Source: Paenarthrobacter ilicis (lineage in GTDB: Bacteria; Actinomycetota; Actinomycetes; Actinomycetales; Micrococcaceae). Taken from it: DNA of 64,000 bases. How positions within the stretch are numbered: the stretch's first letter is position 1; each line of letters opens with the position of its first letter. The position numbers and the translations under genes are program-made. The notes beneath the pieces were generated by a model. That model was not told where the DNA came from. It did no database searches and was given only the letters and a program-made list of their open reading frames with translations. Positions 9,164-18,698 of the stretch are shown here, piece by piece. The stretch lies in contig NZ_JAFBCD010000001.1 in assembly GCF_016907545.1 (NCBI RefSeq), positions 1,736,001-1,800,000 of the forward strand, given 5' to 3'.

Positions 9164-9306
9164 GGGGGTACTCCTGCCGGTTGGCCTGGAACGGTGATGA
9201 GCTCGCAGTACATTATGCGAGGCGAATCACATTGGATAAAGCGACTTATTCCGAGCGGTATCGATTACTTCACCCGATGTGTTGGAAAGTGGCAGGAGTT
9301 GGGCAC

Positions 9307-9336
9307 AAAAAAAGCAGCTCCGAGGAGCTGCTTTTT
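9307..9336 (-). terminator. Intrinsic terminator of the minus-strand tRNA cluster
   Basis: A perfect 7-bp stem GCAGCTC/GAGCTGC (9314-9320 with 9325-9331) with a 4-nt loop, ending in seven U on the minus strand (A-run 9307-9313). It lies 7 nt past the last tRNA-Gly and is a textbook Rho-independent terminator. Confidence 0.9.
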
Positions 9337-9343
9337 CGTCTGG

Positions 9344-9416
<73 letters not shown>

Positions 9417-9473
9417 ACATGCTGCCTGCCAGGCCGGTGCCTGGCAATCAGCAACAAACAAGGTGCCTTGTTT

Positions 9474-9548
9474 TGGTGGGCGATACTGGGATCGAACCAG
9501 TGACCTCTTCCGTGTCAGGGAAGCGCGCTACCGCTGCGCCAATCGCCC
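9474..9548 (-). tRNA. tRNA-Val(GAC), copy 1
   Basis: A 75-nt cloverleaf including an encoded CCA end. The acceptor stem is GGGCGAT/ATCGCCC, the anticodon loop CCTGACACG gives GAC, and the D-arm is TTGGCGCAGCGGTAGCGC. It is paired with the downstream tRNA-Gly in a unit that is repeated 228 nt further on. Confidence 0.97.
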
Positions 9549-9571
9549 GTTTCCGGGTCCTTTGAAAGGAG

Positions 9572-9644
<73 letters not shown>

Positions 9645-9701
9645 ACATGCTGCCTGCCAGGCTGCAGCCTGGCAATCAACAACAAACAAGTTGCCTTGTT
9701 T

Positions 9702-9776
9702 TGGTGGGCGATACTGGGATCGAACCAGTGACCTCTTCCGTGTCAGGGAAGCGCGCTACCGCTGCGCCAATCGCCC
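9702..9776 (-). tRNA. tRNA-Val(GAC), copy 2
   Basis: Identical in its mature region to copy 1, with encoded CCA, again offset by 228 nt. It forms the second Gly-Val unit. Confidence 0.97.
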
Positions 9777-9815
9777 ATGCAACCAGCTTGACGCTGGAAG
9801 ACATGGTTTTCACCG

Positions 9816-9886
9816 AGGTGGGTACGGGATTCGAACCCGTGTATACGGCTTTGCAGGCCGCTGCCTCGCCTCTCGGCCAACCCACC
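9816..9886 (-). tRNA. tRNA-Cys(GCA)
   Basis: A 71-nt cloverleaf with acceptor stem GGTGGGT/ACCCACC, the U73 discriminator typical of tRNA-Cys, anticodon loop CCTGCAAAG (GCA) and a D-arm TGGCCGAGAGGC. CCA is not encoded. Confidence 0.96.
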
Positions 9887-9932
9887 GTGTAGGCCGAATT
9901 CCGTGGAATTCCTGCCTTGACAGTGCCTTGCG

Positions 9933-10005
<73 letters not shown>

Positions 10006-10288
10006 AGTGTCGCATCAACGGGCAGCCGCACAGGCATTCCGTCGCTTTCCGACGAGTAAGAACTCTATAGGAGGTTCCAGCAAAGTCCAAATCCCACACG
10101 TGCTTTTGCTGGCCTGCCCTCCGGGATCCCCGTCATTACGCGGATCTTGGCGAATTTCATCACTGTAATTCCACGATTGTGCTTTACGCCGGTCACCATA
10201 GCCATGTCCGGGTAAGGGGGCTGTGCCGTCGCCGTGAGTGGAGGGTTTTGCAATACGCGGGGCGTCGGTTAGTGTTTTCTTTGCACCC

Positions 10289-10363
10289 GGGCGATTGGCG
10301 CAGTGGTAGCGCGCTTCGTTCACACCGAAGAGGTCACTGGTTCGAACCCAGTATCGCCCACCA
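10289..10363 (+). tRNA. tRNA-Val(CAC)
   Basis: A plus-strand cloverleaf with encoded CCA. The acceptor is GGGCGAT/ATCGCCC, the anticodon stem CTTCG/CGAAG and the loop TTCACAC, giving anticodon CAC. It differs from the Val(GAC) copies mainly in the anticodon arm, so the two isoacceptors probably arose by duplication. It is followed directly by a terminator. Confidence 0.96.
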
Positions 10364-10369
10364 ACCAGG

Positions 10370-10399
10370 AGGCCCCCGGATTATCCGGGGGCCTCTTTT
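10370..10399 (+). terminator. Intrinsic terminator after tRNA-Val(CAC)
   Basis: An 11-bp perfect stem AGGCCCCCGGA/TCCGGGGGCCT (10370-10380 with 10384-10394) with a TTA loop, followed by CTTTT. It ends tRNA-Val transcription. Confidence 0.9.
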
Positions 10400-10467
10400 G
10401 TTGCACCGGGTTTGTTGCGCCGGGTTTGTTGCACCGGATTTGTTGGACCGGGTTTGTCGGACCAGGC
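10398..10467. repeat. 14-bp tandem repeat, five units
   Basis: The unit TTGTTGCACCGGGT repeats head-to-tail at 10398, 10412, 10426, 10440 and 10454 with one to a few substitutions, the last unit being the most diverged. It starts within the T-run of the tRNA-Val terminator and ends 35 nt before the next gene. At 14 bp it would not keep a reading frame, and no coding potential is seen. Confidence 0.85.
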
Positions 10468-10501
10468 GAATTCTGTCGGCCCTCTGTGACAAAGTCTTTA
10501 T

Positions 10502-11383
10502 ATGACTGCACCACTGCTTGCCCACGCTACTGACTACGGCCGGATGTACGCCCGCTCCACCACGGAGCACTATTCGGTTCCTTCCATCACCACCGTTATC
10601 GGCCAACAAGCGCACGGTTTGGATGGATGGTTCAGCTACATGGGAGCCAGCAGCCTTGCGGCGGATCCTGAGCTCGCTTCCTTGGTGGGCAGCCCCTCGA
10701 AAATCCGCCAGGCAGTCAACAAAGCATCCAAAGCAGCTGAGCAATACCGGGACAAGGCCGCGGCACGTGGGGACAGGGTCCACACCTACTGCGAGCAAGT
10801 GGCACTGCGGGCCATGGGCCGGCCCCACCGGGTGGAGGAATGCCTGGCTGAGTTGGCGGAAAACGGTGAGCAGGCATTTGCCTCCCGTTTCGATGAGTGG
10901 TGGGAGCTATACCAGGTGGAGCCGCTGGCGCCGGAGATTACAGTGTGGAACTCAGCAGTGGGTTACGCGGGAACGCTGGACCTGGTGGCCCGCATCAATG
11001 GCAGGATCTGCCTCATTGACTACAAGACCAAGGGCACCACCCGGGACGGCACCGTCAAAGCACTTGACGACAAAGTAGTGATGCAGCTGACCGCCGGAAT
11101 GAAGGCCGAGGAGAGCCTGGTGGATCCGGTGGCCGGAACGTGGGAGCCCTGGAAGTACGGTGACAACCCCATGTTGCTGGCAGTGGCCGTCGGTGAGACG
11201 GAAGTCAGGCCCCAGCGCGCCAACCCCGAAATCCTGAAACATCACTGGTGGAAATTCTGTGCCCTGCGCCGCGTATGGGAGATGTCAGCCGACGTCGTGG
11301 CCGCCGGCCCGGCACTGCTTCCCATAGCTCCGCCCGTGTTCGCGACGCCTGCGGCAGGACGGCAAACAGCGGGAGCACGCTGA
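10502..11383 (+). CDS. PD-(D/E)XK nuclease-superfamily protein, stand-alone
   Basis: A 293-residue soluble protein. The segment GYAGTLDLVARINGRICLID-YKTK holds the catalytic signature of RecB/Cas4/lambda-exonuclease-like nucleases: Asp near 160 in GTLD, then Asp173-Tyr-Lys175. An upstream KAAEQYRDKAAARGDRVHTY segment fits the helix with the conserved H/E of this fold. There is no helicase domain and no recB or cas gene is near. It could be a DNA exonuclease or an inactive relative, and its cellular role is unknown. ATG 10502 is the only reasonable start. It lies about 70 nt upstream of def. Confidence 0.75.
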   Translation: MTAPLLAHATDYGRMYARSTTEHYSVPSITTVIGQQAHGLDGWFSYMGASSLAADPELASLVGSPSKIRQAVNKASKAAEQYRDKAAARGDRVHTYCEQVALRAMGRPHRVEECLAELAENGEQAFASRFDEWWELYQVEPLAPEITVWNSAVGYAGTLDLVARINGRICLIDYKTKGTTRDGTVKALDDKVVMQLTAGMKAEESLVDPVAGTWEPWKYGDNPMLLAVAVGETEVRPQRANPEILKHHWWKFCALRRVWEMSADVVAAGPALLPIAPPVFATPAAGRQTAGAR

Positions 11384-11453
11384 CCTCCACTAAACTGGCT
11401 GGGGCTCCCTATCACCCGGGTCCAAGGTTGACGATCGTGAGGACAAACAGCAC

Positions 11454-12026
11454 ATGGCAATTTTGAGTATCCGCATTATTGGGGATCCGGTGCTGCGCAC
11501 CGTGGCAGACCCCGTCACCGACTTCGGTCCGGAGCTCGCCAAACTTGTTGCTGACATGACCGAAACCATGGAGGACGTGGAAGGCGCAGGCCTTGCAGCC
11601 CCGCAGGTGGGCGTCAGCCAACGTGTCTTTACCTACCGCATTGGGGGAGTGGAAGGGCACATCATCAACCCGGTGCTGGAGAACAGCGACGATTTCCAGC
11701 CGGACGAGGTCGAGGGATGCCTGTCCATCCCCGGGTTGGGTTTCCCGGTACGCCGGTTCCGTACCACCCGGGCTACGGGAGTCGACATGCACGGAAACCC
11801 GGTGACGGTTGAGGCCGAGGGCATGCTGGCACGCTGCTTCCAGCACGAGACCGACCACCTTGATGGCGTCCTCTACACAGACAGGCTGGAGGGCGATGAC
11901 CGCAAGGCAGCCCTCCGGGCCATCCGCAACGCCAACTACCAGTCGATTACGGAACAGACCACGTCCAAGCGCGCAACCTCCGTGGGTTCCAGCTTTGGTG
12001 GCGGCAGTTTCGGGGCGCCCGAGTGA
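11454..12026 (+). CDS. def: Peptide deformylase
   Basis: Removes the formyl group from the initiator methionine of new proteins. The three metal-site motifs are present: GAGLAAPQVG (about residue 46), EGCLSIPG (about residue 87) and QHETDHLDG (about residue 130, HExxH plus Cys binding the metal). Length is 190 residues. The C-terminal tail after about residue 165 is Ser/Gly-rich and likely disordered. Its stop overlaps the GTG start of fmt by 4 nt, so formylation and deformylation genes are translationally coupled. Confidence 0.97.
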   Translation: MAILSIRIIGDPVLRTVADPVTDFGPELAKLVADMTETMEDVEGAGLAAPQVGVSQRVFTYRIGGVEGHIINPVLENSDDFQPDEVEGCLSIPGLGFPVRRFRTTRATGVDMHGNPVTVEAEGMLARCFQHETDHLDGVLYTDRLEGDDRKAALRAIRNANYQSITEQTTSKRATSVGSSFGGGSFGAPE

Positions 12027-12943
12027 GGGTCCTTTTCGCGGGCACTCCTGCGGTGGCTGTTCCGTCCCTGAACGCCTTGGTGGACGCCGGCTTCGACGTC
12101 GTGGCGGTCCTTACGCGCCCGGACGCCCCCTTGGGTCGCAAGCGTGTCATGACACCGTCTCCAGTGGCCATGCGTGCCGGGGAACTGGGAATCGATGTGA
12201 TCCGGGCGGCAAAAGTGGATGCTGACACCACCGCGCGCATTGCGGAGTTTTCGCCGGATGTTGCGGCGATCGTGGCCTATGGGGGGTTGGTCCCGCGCGC
12301 CGCACTGGGAGTACCCGCTTTCGGCTGGGTAAACCTGCACTTCTCCCTTTTGCCTGCCTGGCGTGGTGCAGCGCCCGTGCAGCGGTCCATCATCGCCGGG
12401 GACGACGTCACCGGCGCTGTCACCTTCCAACTCGAGGAAGGCCTTGATACCGGGCCGGTCTTCGGAACCCTCACCGAGTCGGTGCGGGCAACCGACACTG
12501 CGGGGGATCTTTTGGAACGGCTCTCGCACAGTGGTGCTGTGCTGCTTGGCCAAACGCTCTCAGCAATCCGCGCAGGGCAAGCCGTGGCACAACCCCAGGT
12601 TGGTGATGTGACCCTGGCGCCGAAGCTGACGCTGGAGGACGGCAAATTGGATTGGAAGCAACCGGCCCTGTCCCTGGACCGCAGGGCGCGGGGCGTAACG
12701 CCTGAACCCGGTGCCTGGACCATGCTTGAAGGCCAGCGGGTCAAGCTTGAGCCTGTGACGTTGCGGCCGGATGTTAAGGATCTTGCTCCCGGCACGCTTC
12801 GCGTTGAGGCGAAGTCCGTGCTGGTGGGGACGGGATCCCACGCTGTGCAGCTGGGCAGGATTCAACCCGCCGGCAAGAAAATGATGTCGCCTGCCGATTG
12901 GGCCCGAGGCCTGGCAGCACCTGAGAAAGTGGTATTCGAATGA
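12023..12943 (+). CDS. fmt: Methionyl-tRNA formyltransferase
   Basis: Adds the formyl group from 10-formyl-THF to Met-tRNA(fMet). The protein of 306 residues starts at GTG 12023 (MRVLFAGTPAVAVPSLNAL). The catalytic-domain signature NLHFSLLPAWRGAAPVQ (about residue 107) and VTFQLEEGLDTGPVF are followed by a C-terminal tRNA-binding domain from about residue 205. It overlaps def upstream and rsmB downstream by 4 nt each. Confidence 0.97.
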   Translation: MRVLFAGTPAVAVPSLNALVDAGFDVVAVLTRPDAPLGRKRVMTPSPVAMRAGELGIDVIRAAKVDADTTARIAEFSPDVAAIVAYGGLVPRAALGVPAFGWVNLHFSLLPAWRGAAPVQRSIIAGDDVTGAVTFQLEEGLDTGPVFGTLTESVRATDTAGDLLERLSHSGAVLLGQTLSAIRAGQAVAQPQVGDVTLAPKLTLEDGKLDWKQPALSLDRRARGVTPEPGAWTMLEGQRVKLEPVTLRPDVKDLAPGTLRVEAKSVLVGTGSHAVQLGRIQPAGKKMMSPADWARGLAAPEKVVFE

Positions 12944-14478
12944 GCGAGTCCGGCCGGCAAGGCCCCAGCAGCAACGGCGGCCGTGGCAACCGTGAATCCG
13001 GAAACAGCAACAGCAGGAGGAACGCCCAGGGCAGGGAGCGCAACAGGGGGCCGCAGCGCGGTTTCTCCACCAGCGCCCCCGCCCAGCGCACCCGCCGGGC
13101 AGACCCCGCCCGCTTGGTGGCCTTTGAGGTTCTCCGCGCCGTAGCATCCGAGGACGCCTATGCCAACCTGGTCCTGCCTGCAAGGATCCGAGAGCACCGC
13201 CTGGACCGCCGCGACGCAGGTTTCGCCACGGAGTTGAGCTACGGGGCGTTGCGCGGCCAGGGCACATACGATGCCATCCTGGCCCGGTGCGTTGACCGGC
13301 CCCTGGAGCAACTGGATCCTGCGGTACTGGATGCCTTGAGGATTGGAGCCCACCAGCTTCTCTCCATGCGCGTTCCCGCCCATGCCGCCTTGGACCAGAC
13401 TGTTGGCCTGGCGCGGGCCGTGATCGGGGCTGGACCGTCTGCCTTGATCAATGCCGTGCTACGGAAGGTCACCGCGCACTCCATGGAGGAGTGGTTGGAC
13501 CTGCTGCTGGACCAGGAAACGGACGAAACCAAAATTGCGGCCTTGCGGCATGCCCACCCGGAGTGGATTGTCCGGGCGCTTCGCCAGTCGCTGGTGAACC
13601 ATGGACGTCCAAAATCGGAGATCGACGCCTTGTTGGAAGCGGACAATGCCGCTCCCATTGTGAACCTGGTGGCGTTGCCTGGTCTGGGCAACCTCGATGA
13701 GGCGTTTGACAACGGAGCGACCGCCGGCGAGCTGGTGGAGGACTCGGCGCTCTCCGCCGGAGGCGACCTGGGACGCTTCGAGTCCGTGCGCCGCGGCACC
13801 ACCAGAGTGCAGGACGTGGGTTCCCAACTGGTGGCCCGCGCTTTGGCCGGAGTGGCCGTGGACGGTCCCACTGCCGGCGGCGAGCGTTGGCTGGACCTTT
13901 GTGCCGGCCCCGGTGGCAAGGCAGCGCTCCTTGCGGCCCTGGCGCACCGCGACGGCGCCACCCTCCTGGCGAACGAACCCGCACCCCACCGTGCCAAGTT
14001 GGTTCAACAGGCGCTCTCTGCCGTTCCTGGCGAGGCTTGGTCAGTGCGGACGGGTGACGGGCGCGAAGTCGGCGCCGAACAGCCCGAATCTTTTGACCGC
14101 GTGTTGGTGGATGTTCCCTGCAGTGGTTTGGGAGCTTTGCGCCGCCGCCCGGAATCCCGGTGGCGCCGCTCGCCCAAGGACATCGGCGATCTCGGCCCGC
14201 TGCAGCGCGACTTGCTGAAATCGGCCATCGACGCCGTCAAGCCGGGTGGCGTGGTGGCCTATGTGACCTGTTCACCGCACCCTGCGGAAACAACGGCTGT
14301 TGTGGGTGACGTTGTGGGTAAGCGCGAGGACTTGGAACTGCTCGACGCCGGGCTGGCCCTGGACAGCGTCAGCCTCACTGGCAGCCTCAAGGCGGGTCAC
14401 GAAAATACGGCCCAGCTGTGGCCGCACGTCCATCAAACAGACGCCATGTTCCTGGCAGTCATCCGCAAGAAGGCGTAG
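12940..14478 (+). CDS. rsmB: 16S rRNA m5C967 methyltransferase RsmB
   Basis: SAM-dependent methyltransferase of 16S rRNA, 512 residues. About 50 disordered Ser/Asn/Arg-rich residues are followed by a NusB-like RNA-binding domain (about 50-190, from [11 protein letters not shown]) and then a Rossmann catalytic domain with motif [18 protein letters not shown]. The two catalytic cysteines sit in [20 protein letters not shown] and [10 protein letters not shown]. It overlaps fmt by 4 nt. The tail ends about 78 nt before rpe. Confidence 0.95.
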   Translation: MSESGRQGPSSNGGRGNRESGNSNSRRNAQGRERNRGPQRGFSTSAPAQRTRRADPARLVAFEVLRAVASEDAYANLVLPARIREHRLDRRDAGFATELSYGALRGQGTYDAILARCVDRPLEQLDPAVLDALRIGAHQLLSMRVPAHAALDQTVGLARAVIGAGPSALINAVLRKVTAHSMEEWLDLLLDQETDETKIAALRHAHPEWIVRALRQSLVNHGRPKSEIDALLEADNAAPIVNLVALPGLGNLDEAFDNGATAGELVEDSALSAGGDLGRFESVRRGTTRVQDVGSQLVARALAGVAVDGPTAGGERWLDLCAGPGGKAALLAALAHRDGATLLANEPAPHRAKLVQQALSAVPGEAWSVRTGDGREVGAEQPESFDRVLVDVPCSGLGALRRRPESRWRRSPKDIGDLGPLQRDLLKSAIDAVKPGGVVAYVTCSPHPAETTAVVGDVVGKREDLELLDAGLALDSVSLTGSLKAGHENTAQLWPHVHQTDAMFLAVIRKKA

Positions 14479-14555
14479 CCGCCGGACCCACGAGGTGGCC
14501 AAGTGGCTCCTCCTGTTGCGAATTTCCCGTGCATCATCAACCAGAAGGGCCTGCC

Positions 14556-15227
14556 TTGACCCAGTGCTGTATCAATCCGAGCATCCTGTCAGCTGACTTC
14601 GTCAACCTTGAGTCGGAGTTGCAGCGCATCAGCAACGCTGATGCCGTGCATGTTGATGTCATGGACAACCACTTTGTGCCCAACCTGACACTCGGCTTGC
14701 CGGTGGTGGAGCGAATCCAGGCTGTCAGCCCGGTTCCGCTGGACGCCCATTTGATGATTGCCGACGCCGACCGTTGGGCTCCGGCCTACGCCGACGCCGG
14801 CGTCTCGTCAGTGACATTCCACGTCGAAGCGGCCATGGCACCGGTCAAACTGGCCCGTGAATTGCGGGCGCGGGGTTCCAAAGCTGGAATGGCGTTGCGT
14901 CCCGCCACCCCTGTGGAACCGTACCTGGACATGCTCAGCGAGCTGGACATGCTGCTGATCATGACAGTGGAACCCGGTTTCGGTGGACAGGCGTTCCTGG
15001 ACGTCACCCTGCCCAAGATCCGCCGTGCGCGCGCGGCCATTGAGGGTTCGGGCGTGGGGGTTGCCATCCAGGTGGACGGCGGCATCACGGAGGAGACCAT
15101 CGTCCGGGCCGCAGAGGCAGGCGCCAACGTCTTCGTGGCTGGCTCAGCGGTCTACGGGCACCAGGATCCGGCCGCTGCCATCGACCGTCTCCGGAAGGCG
15201 GGACAGGCCGCGTCCGCTCGGTCCTGA
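14556..15227 (+). CDS. rpe: Ribulose-phosphate 3-epimerase
   Basis: Interconverts ribulose-5-P and xylulose-5-P in the pentose phosphate pathway. TTG 14556 was chosen as start because AGAAGGG lies 7 nt upstream and the protein then begins at the family N-terminus, [14 protein letters not shown]. Metal and catalytic residues lie in [16 protein letters not shown], the histidine of LDAHLMI and [17 protein letters not shown] is the phosphate-binding loop. Length is 223 residues, normal for the family. It supplies precursors for the riboflavin operon that follows. Confidence 0.95.
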   Translation: MTQCCINPSILSADFVNLESELQRISNADAVHVDVMDNHFVPNLTLGLPVVERIQAVSPVPLDAHLMIADADRWAPAYADAGVSSVTFHVEAAMAPVKLARELRARGSKAGMALRPATPVEPYLDMLSELDMLLIMTVEPGFGGQAFLDVTLPKIRRARAAIEGSGVGVAIQVDGGITEETIVRAAEAGANVFVAGSAVYGHQDPAAAIDRLRKAGQAASARS

Positions 15228-15305
15228 CGGCGGCATCCACATATTACGGCGGGGGTCGGGAATAGCTTGGCTCCCGCGGCAGTTGTGGCACAATAACAAA
15301 ACACA

Positions 15306-15457
15306 TACGTGCTCCGGGGTCGGTGTAAGTCCGAACCGGCGGTTATAGTCCGCGACCCGCAAGCCACTGGAAACCAAGAGATTGGTGCCGGCGGCGAACG
15401 GTTGAATCGGTGAAATTCCGGTACCGACAGTTAAAGTCTGGATGGGAGAAGCACGTA
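15306..15457 (+). promoter_or_regulatory. FMN riboswitch (RFN element)
   Basis: The conserved core GGGGTCGGTGTAAGTCCGAA (from 15315), CCGGCGGTTATAGTCCGCGACCCGC and the 3' part GAAATTCCGGTACCGACAGT...GTCTGGATGGGAGAAGCA match the RFN consensus almost base for base. The outer stem is TACGTGCT (15306-15313) with AGCACGTA (15450-15457). It precedes a riboflavin-type transporter and the full rib operon, and by family rule FMN binding shuts expression down. The roughly 90 nt between riboswitch and ATG would hold the expression platform. Confidence 0.97.
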
Positions 15458-15548
15458 CAGTCATGCCTTGGGCGTTCCTTCAGCGAACGCCCGGCATTGC
15501 GCTGTCGTACACCCCCGGAGTCATCGCGGCTTACTGGGAAGGAACGGC

Positions 15549-16241
15549 ATGGACTTACTGCGATGGCTCTTCGAAGCTCAGATCCCCGTTGGAGGATCTG
15601 CTCTTGTCTTACGCGAAGTGCTTGGAAACATCTTTGGGTTGCTCAGCGCCCTCGGCGGTATGCGCCGGAAAGTCTGGGCCTGGCCAATCGGCATTGTGGG
15701 CAACATTCTCTTGCTGACCGTCTTCCTGGGAAATGTCTTTGGTGCCGCTGCACCCGCAACCTTGTGGGGACAGGCCGGACGCCAAGTCATGTTCATTGCC
15801 GTGGCCATTTACGGCTGGTACCGGTGGAGGCAGGGACGGCAGTCCAGCAGCCTGGGACGCGCCGTTGTTCCCGGATGGGCCAGCAACAAGGTCCGCCTCT
15901 CCTTGGTGGGGGCGATGATCGCAGGAACCGCAGCCCTCACGCCCCTCTTCGACTCCCTGGGTTCCTATCCGCCGGTGTGGGCCGACGCATGGACCTTCAT
16001 GGGTTCCCTCCTGGCCACTTACGGCATGGCCCGGGGATGGACCGAGTTCTGGCTCATCTGGGTGGCCGTGGACATTGTGGGCGTCCCGCTCCTGTTCAGC
16101 GCCGGGTACTACGCCAGTGCTGTGATGTACCTCTTCTACGGCTTCTTCACCCTCACCGGTTTCTTCGTCTGGTGGCGGGCAGAGAAGCGCGAACGCGTGG
16201 TGGCTGATCCCGCCTCGATACCAACGGGTGTGCTCCGTTGA
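15549..16241 (+). CDS. pnuX: PnuC-family riboflavin transporter (PnuX/RibM type)
   Basis: A 230-residue membrane protein starting at ATG 15549 behind GGGAAGGA. It has about seven hydrophobic segments (for example WAWPIGIVGNILLLTVFLGN and SAVMYLFYGFFTLTGFFVWW). The GGMRRKVWAWPIGIVGN and YGWYRWRQG segments are typical of PnuC-like facilitators. Position directly behind an FMN riboswitch and ahead of ribD points to riboflavin rather than nicotinamide riboside as substrate, as for actinobacterial RibM/PnuX. The last 4 nt overlap ribD. Confidence 0.9.
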   Translation: MDLLRWLFEAQIPVGGSALVLREVLGNIFGLLSALGGMRRKVWAWPIGIVGNILLLTVFLGNVFGAAAPATLWGQAGRQVMFIAVAIYGWYRWRQGRQSSSLGRAVVPGWASNKVRLSLVGAMIAGTAALTPLFDSLGSYPPVWADAWTFMGSLLATYGMARGWTEFWLIWVAVDIVGVPLLFSAGYYASAVMYLFYGFFTLTGFFVWWRAEKRERVVADPASIPTGVLR

Positions 16242-17386
16242 GCGCGGTCGATTCCCTGGACGCCGGGGCGTACACCCAGGCGGAGAAAGCGGCCATGGAG
16301 GCGGCATTGGCCGCCGCGCTGGCCGGCCCCCGGGGAGCGAACCCCTTGGTGGGTGCCGTCATTGTGGGACCCGACGGTGGCTTGCTCGCCCAGGGCTATC
16401 ACCGCGGAGCCGGAACCGCGCATGCGGAGGCGGATGCCATCGCGGAGGCGCGCCGCAAGGGCGTTGATACCGCCGGAACCACCATGGTGGTGACCCTTGA
16501 GCCGTGCAACCACGTCGGCCGGACAGGGCCCTGTGCCCAAGCGATAATTGACGCCGGCATCACCTCGGTGATTTACGCCGTCGACGATCCCCATGATCCG
16601 GCAGCCGGCGGTGCCCGCACGATGCGTGCCGCGGGTGTGGATGTCCGTTCCGGGCTGGCGCATGCGGAGGCCTTGGCCATGAACCAGGAATGGTTCGACG
16701 CCGTTGCCGCCAAACGGCCCTTTGTTACTCTGCACATCGCGCAGACGTTGGACAGCCGCATTGCGGCGGTGGACGGCAGCAGCCAATGGATTTCCAGTCC
16801 TGAATCGCTGGCCGACAACCACGGCTTGCGGGCGCTCATCGACGCAATCGTGGTGGGAACCGGAACCGTTCTGGTGGACGATCCCAGGCTGACCGCCAGG
16901 ACACCGGACGGTGAACTTTCCGCGAAGCAACCGCTGCGTGCAGTCATGGGCCTGCGGGAGGTGCCGCCGGAGGCTGCGGTTCGCGGAACGGATGGGCGCT
17001 TCGTGCACCTGCCCACCCGGGACCCTGCGGACGCCTTGCGCCAATTATTTGACCACGGCGTCCGGCACGTCATGGTGGAAGGCGGATCCAGCATCCTGAG
17101 CACCTTCCTGGCCGCGGGCCTGGTGGATGAACTGATCGTTTACCTGGCGCCCACATTGCTGGGATCCGGGACGCCCGCGCTCAATGACCTCGGTATCGGC
17201 ACCCTGGCAGACGCCCAGCACTGGGCGTGGGATGACGCCGGCGGGGGATCGGTGCGGCGCATGGGCAGCGATCTTCGCCTCCACCTTCGCCCCAGAAGGT
17301 CCACAGCCCCCAAAACCAGCGATACAACAGCACAAAATTCGAGGCCGCGCGATGAAGCAGCGGAACCTTTCACAGGAGGACGTTGA
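16238..17386 (+). CDS. ribD: Bifunctional riboflavin deaminase/reductase RibD
   Basis: Catalyses steps two and three of riboflavin synthesis. The 382-residue protein starts at TTG 16238. The N-terminal deaminase (about 1-155) has the zinc motif GTAHAEADAIAEA with TLEPCNHVGRTGPC. The C-terminal NADPH reductase (about 160-350) begins VTLHIAQTLDSRIAAVDGSS and contains VEGGSSILSTFL. About 40 hydrophilic residues at the end are extra. It overlaps pnuX, and its stop shares one base with the ribE ATG. Confidence 0.95.
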   Translation: MSAVDSLDAGAYTQAEKAAMEAALAAALAGPRGANPLVGAVIVGPDGGLLAQGYHRGAGTAHAEADAIAEARRKGVDTAGTTMVVTLEPCNHVGRTGPCAQAIIDAGITSVIYAVDDPHDPAAGGARTMRAAGVDVRSGLAHAEALAMNQEWFDAVAAKRPFVTLHIAQTLDSRIAAVDGSSQWISSPESLADNHGLRALIDAIVVGTGTVLVDDPRLTARTPDGELSAKQPLRAVMGLREVPPEAAVRGTDGRFVHLPTRDPADALRQLFDHGVRHVMVEGGSSILSTFLAAGLVDELIVYLAPTLLGSGTPALNDLGIGTLADAQHWAWDDAGGGSVRRMGSDLRLHLRPRRSTAPKTSDTTAQNSRPRDEAAEPFTGGR

Positions 17387-18015
17387 TGTTTACAGGAATA
17401 GTTGCCGAACAGGGCACAGTGCTCGGCATCGAGCGCCAGGGCGATGAAAGTGCCACCCTGCGGCTGAAGGCTCCCAGCACCACGGAGGATCTGGCCTTGG
17501 GCGGATCCATTGCTGTCAACGGCGTGTGCCTTACCGCGACTGCCATTGATGGCCGGGACTTCAGCGTGGACGTCATGGGGGAGACCCTGGTCCGCACCAC
17601 CATCGGCGAACTGGTACCCGGGGACACGGTGAACCTGGAGCGTTGTGTACCCGCTGGTGGACGATTGGACGGCCACGTGGTCCAAGGACATGTGGACGGC
17701 GTGGGCGAACTGCTGGAACGCGAAGCCCAGGGCAACTGGGACCGCCTCCGCTTTGGCGTCCCGGCCGGGCTGGCGCGCTACATCGCAGAGAAGGGCTCGA
17801 TCGCCGTCGACGGTGTCTCCTTGACGGTGACCGCAGTCAGCGATGCCATCGACGCAGCGCCATGGTTTGAGGTGGGACTGATTCCCACCACGCTGGAAGA
17901 AACAGGGCTGGGAGCCAAGCCCCTTGGAGCACACGTCAACCTGGAGGTGGATGTCCTGGCCAAGTACACCGAACGCCTCCTTTCCTTCGCACCGCGGCCG
18001 GAGGGTCAGCGATGA
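17386..18015 (+). CDS. ribE: Riboflavin synthase, alpha chain
   Basis: Dismutates two lumazine molecules to riboflavin. ATG 17386 is favoured by AGGAGG 7 nt upstream and gives the invariant N-terminus [10 protein letters not shown]. It has two homologous lumazine-binding halves, seen as repeated segments NGVCLTAT (about residue 46) and DGVSLTVT (about residue 143). Length 209 residues, as expected. The stop overlaps ribB by 4 nt. Confidence 0.96.
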   Translation: MFTGIVAEQGTVLGIERQGDESATLRLKAPSTTEDLALGGSIAVNGVCLTATAIDGRDFSVDVMGETLVRTTIGELVPGDTVNLERCVPAGGRLDGHVVQGHVDGVGELLEREAQGNWDRLRFGVPAGLARYIAEKGSIAVDGVSLTVTAVSDAIDAAPWFEVGLIPTTLEETGLGAKPLGAHVNLEVDVLAKYTERLLSFAPRPEGQR

Positions 18016-18698
18016 GCGCCCCGGCACAACCCGGAGCCGTGTCCAAGGGCTTGGATTCGGTCGAGGCGGCAGTGGCGGCCATGGCAGCGGGCAAGGCCGT
18101 GATCGTGGTGGACAAAGAGGACCGCGAGAACGAAGGTGACATCATCTTCGCTGCCCAGTTCGCCACTCCGGCCCTCATGGGCTGGACCATCCGCTATTCA
18201 TCGGGCGTCATCTGCGTGCCGTTGGAGAATGAGCGCGCGGACGCCCTGATCCTGCCACCCATGGTGGCCATCAACCAGGATGCCAAGGGGACCGCGTACA
18301 CGGTGTCCTGCGACGCAGCAGTGGGCGTCAGCACCGGGATCTCTGCAACCGACAGGGCCCTGACAGCAAGGATTCTTGCTGATCCGGGAAGTTCTCCCGC
18401 ATCAATCACCCGGCCCGGGCATATTTTCCCGTTGCGGGCCGTTAAGGGAGGAGTGCGTGAACGTCCGGGACACACGGAAGCTGCCGTGGACTTGTGTCGT
18501 CTTGCCGGGCTTGCCCCGGTGGGCGTGATCGCCGAGTTGGTACATGACGACGGTGAAATGATGCGCTTGGACAGCCTACGGGATTTCGCTTCCGAGCATG
18601 GATGCCCCCTCATCTCCATTGAGGACCTGGTTACCCATGTTGAGAAGGTAGGATCCGGGGCGGCACATGTTTCACAGGCAGACGAGGAGAAGCGATGA
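18012..18698 (+). CDS. ribB: 3,4-dihydroxy-2-butanone-4-phosphate synthase
   Basis: Makes the four-carbon unit for lumazine from ribulose-5-P. The active-site loop [16 protein letters not shown] (about residue 34), SSGVICVP, the DRALTARIL segment and [11 protein letters not shown] are all present. Length is 228 residues. It is a separate gene overlapping ribA by 4 nt instead of the RibBA fusion found in many actinobacteria. Confidence 0.95.
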   Translation: MSAPAQPGAVSKGLDSVEAAVAAMAAGKAVIVVDKEDRENEGDIIFAAQFATPALMGWTIRYSSGVICVPLENERADALILPPMVAINQDAKGTAYTVSCDAAVGVSTGISATDRALTARILADPGSSPASITRPGHIFPLRAVKGGVRERPGHTEAAVDLCRLAGLAPVGVIAELVHDDGEMMRLDSLRDFASEHGCPLISIEDLVTHVEKVGSGAAHVSQADEEKR

